From NCBI GenBank assembly GCA_027490485.1, contig JAIXYA010000286.1:1-9124 (forward strand): DNA of 9,124 nucleotides, given 5' to 3'. A program made the translations under genes and the position numbers. Below are positions 5,801 to 9,124 of this stretch, piece after piece (within the stretch, counting starts at the first letter, position 1; the number at the start of each line of letters is the position of its first letter). A model generated the notes under the pieces. The model was not told the origin of the DNA and did not search any database. It saw nothing but the letters and a program-made list of their open reading frames with translations. Source of the DNA: Comamonadaceae bacterium. Lineage in GTDB: Bacteria > Pseudomonadota > Gammaproteobacteria > Burkholderiales > Burkholderiaceae_C.

Positions 5801-7092
5801 GTCCAACACATTTCCCGCTTGACCCTATTGAAAAAGCCAGTATCGACGAACTTCGCAGTTTGCAACTCAAGCGCTTGAAAGCCACGTTGCATCATGCGTA
5901 TACCTATTCACCTGTGTACCGTTCAAAGTTCGATGCTGCTGGCATTCATCCGGATGAATGCAAAAGCTTGGCCGATTTGAGCAAATTTCCTTTCACTGCA
6001 AAATCAGATTTACGCGACAGTTACCCCTTCGGGATGTTTGCGGTGCCACAGTCACAAGTGGTGCGAATTCACGCGTCCAGCGGTACAACGGGTAAGCCAA
6101 CCGTGGTGGGCTACACCGCGAATGATGTGGCCATGTGGGCTGAATGTGTTGCGCGCAGTATTCGCGCTGCGGGTGCCAGGCCAGGTGACAAAGTACATAT
6201 AAGCTACGGCTATGGCTTGTTCACGGGTGGCTTGGGTGCGCACTATGGTGCAGAGCATTTAGGCCTAACGGTGATTCCCTTTGGCGGCGGGCAAACCGAA
6301 AGACAGGTGCAGCTTTTGAAAGATTTTGCGCCTGACATCATCATGGTAACGCCCAGCTATATGTTGGCTTTGGCTGATGAATTTGAACGCCAAGGTTTGA
6401 ATCCCATTGAAAGCAGTTTACGTATCGGCATTTTTGGTGCTGAGCCTTGGACCAACGATATGCGCTTGGCCATTGAGAAGCGCATGGGCATTGACGCGGT
6501 GGACATTTATGGCCTTTCAGAGGTCATTGGGCCAGGGGTGGCGAGTGAGTGCGCAGAAACCAAGGACGGTCCCACCGTTTGGGAAGACCATTTTTACCCT
6601 GAAATCATTGATCCCGAAACGGGAAAGGTGTTACCTGATGGGGAACTGGGCGAACTTGTGTTTACCAGCTTGACCAAAGAAGCCTTGCCCATCATCAGGT
6701 ACCGTACGCGCGATTTAACCCGCTTGCTGCCTGGAACCGCTCGCAGCATGCGGCGAATGGAAAAAATCACAGGGCGCAGTGATGACATGATGATTGTCAG
6801 GGGCGTGAATGTTTTCCCCACCCAAATTGAAGAACTTATTCTGCGGCAATCGGCCTTGAGTGCGCATTACCAATGCATCTTGCAAAAAGAGGGGCCATTA
6901 GATACGTTGACTGTCAAAGTAGAGACCCGCACAGGTTTGTCTTGTGACTCTTCTGAGGCCAAGCAGGCCGCTGTCAACCTAGAACATGAAGCTAAGGCCT
7001 ATATAGGCACCAGCTTGAAGGTGGAGTTATGTCTTGAAGGTGGTATTGAGCGAAGCATGGGCAAAGCCAAGCGAGTGATAGATCAGCGTTGA
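5797..7092 (+). CDS. paaK: PaaK: phenylacetate-CoA ligase
   Basis: The 431-residue AMP-forming ligase activates phenylacetate to phenylacetyl-CoA using ATP and CoA, the first step of the pathway, in the cytoplasm. The N-terminus (LQLKRLKATLHHAYTYSPVY, 22-41) is typical of the family. Motifs in order are the phosphate-binding loop SSGTTGKPT at 94-102, SYGYGLFTGG at 136-145, GAEPWTN at 214-220, DIYGLSEVIGPG at 236-247, YRTRDLT at 302-308, and the hinge region GRSDDMMIVRGVNVFPTQIE at 326-345. The C-terminal domain carries GKAKR at 422-426, with a Lys in the place expected for the adenylation step. Length is normal (about 430-440). It is coupled to paaI by an ATGA overlap and is the last gene of the unit: the next gene comes from the other strand only 13 bases further, and no hairpin terminator is visible in that gap. 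Confidence 0.96.
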   Translation: MSPTHFPLDPIEKASIDELRSLQLKRLKATLHHAYTYSPVYRSKFDAAGIHPDECKSLADLSKFPFTAKSDLRDSYPFGMFAVPQSQVVRIHASSGTTGKPTVVGYTANDVAMWAECVARSIRAAGARPGDKVHISYGYGLFTGGLGAHYGAEHLGLTVIPFGGGQTERQVQLLKDFAPDIIMVTPSYMLALADEFERQGLNPIESSLRIGIFGAEPWTNDMRLAIEKRMGIDAVDIYGLSEVIGPGVASECAETKDGPTVWEDHFYPEIIDPETGKVLPDGELGELVFTSLTKEALPIIRYRTRDLTRLLPGTARSMRRMEKITGRSDDMMIVRGVNVFPTQIEELILRQSALSAHYQCILQKEGPLDTLTVKVETRTGLSCDSSEAKQAAVNLEHEAKAYIGTSLKVELCLEGGIERSMGKAKRVIDQR

Positions 7093-7105
7093 TATCAACT
7101 CATTT

Positions 7106-8881
7106 TTACTGCGTGTCACTGAGCCAACTCCCCACCTTGACTGGGTCCGCAATCTGCAGCCGCCACAAAGGTGCAGGGTCGGTGGTGGGCAGGACAAAAT
7201 TCAATCGAAGCAAACAACCATCTCGTGCTACCAAAGCTTTGCACTCATTGGCCTTGCCTAGCAAGAGCTGCAATTGATCCAGACGCTGCAAGCGCCAAGA
7301 TTGCAGGGTTTTGCCGCGGCCTGTCTCTATGCCAAGCCACTCGTCGCCTGAAGAGAAACCAGCAAACTCGGCAGCACTGCCACGCAAGACGGTTTGTATA
7401 TGTACGCTATGGTCTTCCTTGACGCGTATGCCAATTTGTTGTGCCAAGGGAGATGCTTCATATTGAATACCGACACCTTGTTGAGCTAAGACCTCAGCCA
7501 AAGGAAGTTCTTCAACCGTATGTACCCATGAATGCAAGGTCTTACGCCATGGCTTACCGCTGATGGAATGAAGGGCTTGAAGTAAATCGTCTTCTGAGAT
7601 GGGGCCACCTTGGCTCTGCTGCCACAGTTCTCGCATCACAACATCTAGGCTATGCCCCATTTGCCGCAATGAAAGGTCTAAACAAAGTGCGATGAGTGAG
7701 CCTTTGGTGTAGTAGCTCACGGTGATATTGGGGGTATTGCTATCAGGCCGGTAATACTTGGTCCATGCTTCCATGCTTGCCGCTGCAACGGACTGAGCCT
7801 GCCTGCCGGGTGTTTGCAAATACTGTTGGACAGATTTAGTGAGCAACTTCAGATAAAGCGCTGGCGAAATTAACTCCGCACGGCAAAGCATCAAGTTGTC
7901 ATAGTAATCGGTGAAGCCCTCAAAAAACCAAAGCATGTCTGTGTACTGCTCGCTTTGGTAGTTGTAGCTCAGGTAATTTGAAGGCCTGAGCCGTTTGACA
8001 TTCCAAGCATGAAAGTACTCGTGGCTGAAAAGACCCAGCAAGCTAATGTAGTCGTCGCTGGGGTGCTTGTCGGCGAGCTTGGGTAAATCTTTGCGTCTGC
8101 AAAGCAAAGCTGTGCTGTTTTTATGCTCGAGTCCGCCGTAGCCGTCAGCGACTGCATTCAATAAAAAAACATAGTTCGCAAATGGCGGTGTTGCCGATTT
8201 GTGCCAAAAGTCAACGATGGTTTTGCAAATACGCTCCACGTCTTTGTTCAGGCGTTGCGCGTCAAATGATGGAGCCGCACCCGTGACCACAATCTGGTGC
8301 TTCGTCTTTTGAATGGCAAAGTCCGTGCGAGAAAAGTCAGACAGCTCAAAAGGGCTGTCTGCAAGCTCGTCATAGTTTTGAGCGTGGTAAGTGCCAAAAC
8401 CTGCGCTGTTAACACGCACAGAGCTCAGCGACGTGGCTACTTGCCATTTGCTGGTATGTTTTGGCGGTATCAACTCTAAGCTGATGGCGTCTTGAGTTTG
8501 CCCCAGTACCTGAACAAACATACTGGTACCGTTGAAAAAACCTCTGTGTGCATCTAGCCAAGCAGTGCGAACCGAATGGTCATGGGCATGAACAAGGTAT
8601 TGCAATTGCAATGGCTTATTGTTTTTTGACGCACTGACCCATGTGCATTTATCAACTTGTTGGACAGCGACGGTTTTCCCATCTTGGGTGGCTTCAAACC
8701 CACTGAGTTGTTTGGAGAACTCTCTGACCAAGTAACTCCCTGGAATCCAAACTGGGAGTTGAAATTTTTGTTTTGAGCGTGGATGCTGAACAAACACAAT
8801 AATGCGCCACAGATGCGCATGTGCATTTTCAATGCTTACTTGGTAATGAATGCCACGTTGCTTAGCGCCTTTAGAGGACAT
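7106..8881 (-). CDS. M61-family metallopeptidase with PDZ domain
   Basis: The 591-residue product belongs to the M61 (glycyl aminopeptidase-like) family. Residues from about 10 to 180 form the N-terminal beta domain, including LPVWIPGSYLVREF and the RGFFNGTS motif. The thermolysin-like domain holds GYGGLEH (about 247-253), the zinc motif HEYFH at 287-291, WNVKRLRP just after it, and the third zinc ligand Glu321 in WFFEGFTDYY. A PDZ-like domain spans about 480-560 (VLRGSAAEFAGFSSGDEWL). All catalytic residues seem intact, so it is a probable zinc peptidase; the substrate is unknown. There is no signal peptide, so a cytoplasmic place is inferred. The ATG at 8881 is chosen; a TTG at 8899 would add six residues and overlap the dsbC stop as TTGA, and neither has a clear ribosome site. 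It lies just downstream of dsbC on the same strand, so both are likely on one message. Confidence 0.9.
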   Translation of the reverse strand: MSSKGAKQRGIHYQVSIENAHAHLWRIIVFVQHPRSKQKFQLPVWIPGSYLVREFSKQLSGFEATQDGKTVAVQQVDKCTWVSASKNNKPLQLQYLVHAHDHSVRTAWLDAHRGFFNGTSMFVQVLGQTQDAISLELIPPKHTSKWQVATSLSSVRVNSAGFGTYHAQNYDELADSPFELSDFSRTDFAIQKTKHQIVVTGAAPSFDAQRLNKDVERICKTIVDFWHKSATPPFANYVFLLNAVADGYGGLEHKNSTALLCRRKDLPKLADKHPSDDYISLLGLFSHEYFHAWNVKRLRPSNYLSYNYQSEQYTDMLWFFEGFTDYYDNLMLCRAELISPALYLKLLTKSVQQYLQTPGRQAQSVAAASMEAWTKYYRPDSNTPNITVSYYTKGSLIALCLDLSLRQMGHSLDVVMRELWQQSQGGPISEDDLLQALHSISGKPWRKTLHSWVHTVEELPLAEVLAQQGVGIQYEASPLAQQIGIRVKEDHSVHIQTVLRGSAAEFAGFSSGDEWLGIETGRGKTLQSWRLQRLDQLQLLLGKANECKALVARDGCLLRLNFVLPTTDPAPLWRLQIADPVKVGSWLSDTQ

Positions 8882-8895
8882 AGGTTGGGTGGCTG

Positions 8896-9124
8896 TCAAG
8901 GCTTTGCAGAAGAGAGCATTTTTTCTATTTGGGCCATTTCTACCGCCCCTGAAATACGTGACCCATCGGCGAAGATGGTGGTGGGTGTACCACTGATTCT
9001 TTGTTTTTGGCCGAAATCAACATTACGCTTAAGCGCCGCTGTATCGCAGCCTGTTGGATTGGGCGATTGGTCTCTCAGCATGAAATCTTGCCAAGCTTTG
9101 GACTGGTCTTTGGAACACCAAATG
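8896..9124 (-). CDS. dsbC: Thiol:disulfide interchange protein DsbC, C-terminal part (cut by window edge)
   Basis: Reading the minus strand from the right edge gives 76 sense codons, the first one incomplete, ending in TGA at 8898-8896. The visible 75 residues match the C-terminal thioredoxin-fold half of DsbC, the periplasmic disulfide isomerase. They include WCSKDQSKAWQDFM, then GCDTAAL with the second structural cysteine, and ISGTPTTIFADGSRISG, which holds the conserved cis-proline (GTP) facing the active site. The CxxC active site, the dimerisation domain and the signal peptide would lie beyond the window. The two cysteines seen correspond to the second, structural disulfide of E. coli DsbC. 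The M61 peptidase gene begins right at or just after its stop codon, so the two form a transcription unit. DsbG is an alternative name, but the short loop and the WCS motif fit DsbC better. Confidence 0.85.
   Translation of the reverse strand, partial: IWCSKDQSKAWQDFMLRDQSPNPTGCDTAALKRNVDFGQKQRISGTPTTIFADGSRISGAVEMAQIEKMLSSAKP

Overview
The window reads as chromosomal DNA of a betaproteobacterium, most likely order Burkholderiales and Comamonadaceae-like. This placement comes from remembered similarity of the enoyl-CoA hydratase, the cysteine-less glutaredoxin-like protein, the M61 peptidase and the paaG-paaI-paaK order to proteins of that group; it was not tested by a search. Base composition looks moderate, and the left 2.3 kb is visibly more AT-rich than the phenylacetate genes. 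No RNA genes, insertion sequences, CRISPR arrays or phage genes are visible.

Layout. (1) Bases 1-542, + strand: the 3' end of a gene that starts outside the window, encoding a hydrophilic, basic protein with a C-terminal coiled coil. (2) 602-1513, +: a class I-type polyphosphate kinase 2. (3) 1660-2682: three small genes, namely a four-cysteine secreted protein (+), a second secreted protein (-) facing it tail to tail, and a glutaredoxin-fold protein without active-site cysteines (+). (4) 2651-4469, -: a two-gene unit, an enoyl-CoA hydratase followed by a membrane-anchored alpha/beta hydrolase. (5) 4563-7092, +: a tightly coupled paaG-paaI-paaK unit, divergent from the hydratase. (6) 7106-9124, -: a dsbC-like gene (cut by the window edge) followed by an M61 metallopeptidase with a PDZ domain.

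How they fit together. PaaK makes phenylacetyl-CoA. PaaG isomerises the ring epoxide made from it, and PaaI is a thioesterase thought to rescue CoA trapped in dead-end thioesters. The divergent enoyl-CoA hydratase could supply the hydration step of the lower pathway or act in general fatty acid oxidation. The ring epoxidase (paaABCDE) and ring-cleavage (paaZ) genes are not here, so the pathway is incomplete in this window. paaG/paaI and paaI/paaK both overlap by ATGA, which points to one translationally coupled mRNA. Other gaps are short; the longest (1514-1659, 146 bases) is AT-rich with no convincing terminator or promoter.

Nothing here amounts to a clearly new defence or mobile system. The least explained items are the four-cysteine repeat protein, the cysteine-less glutaredoxin-like protein, the two-gene hydratase/hydrolase unit and the truncated coiled-coil protein next to the polyphosphate kinase.
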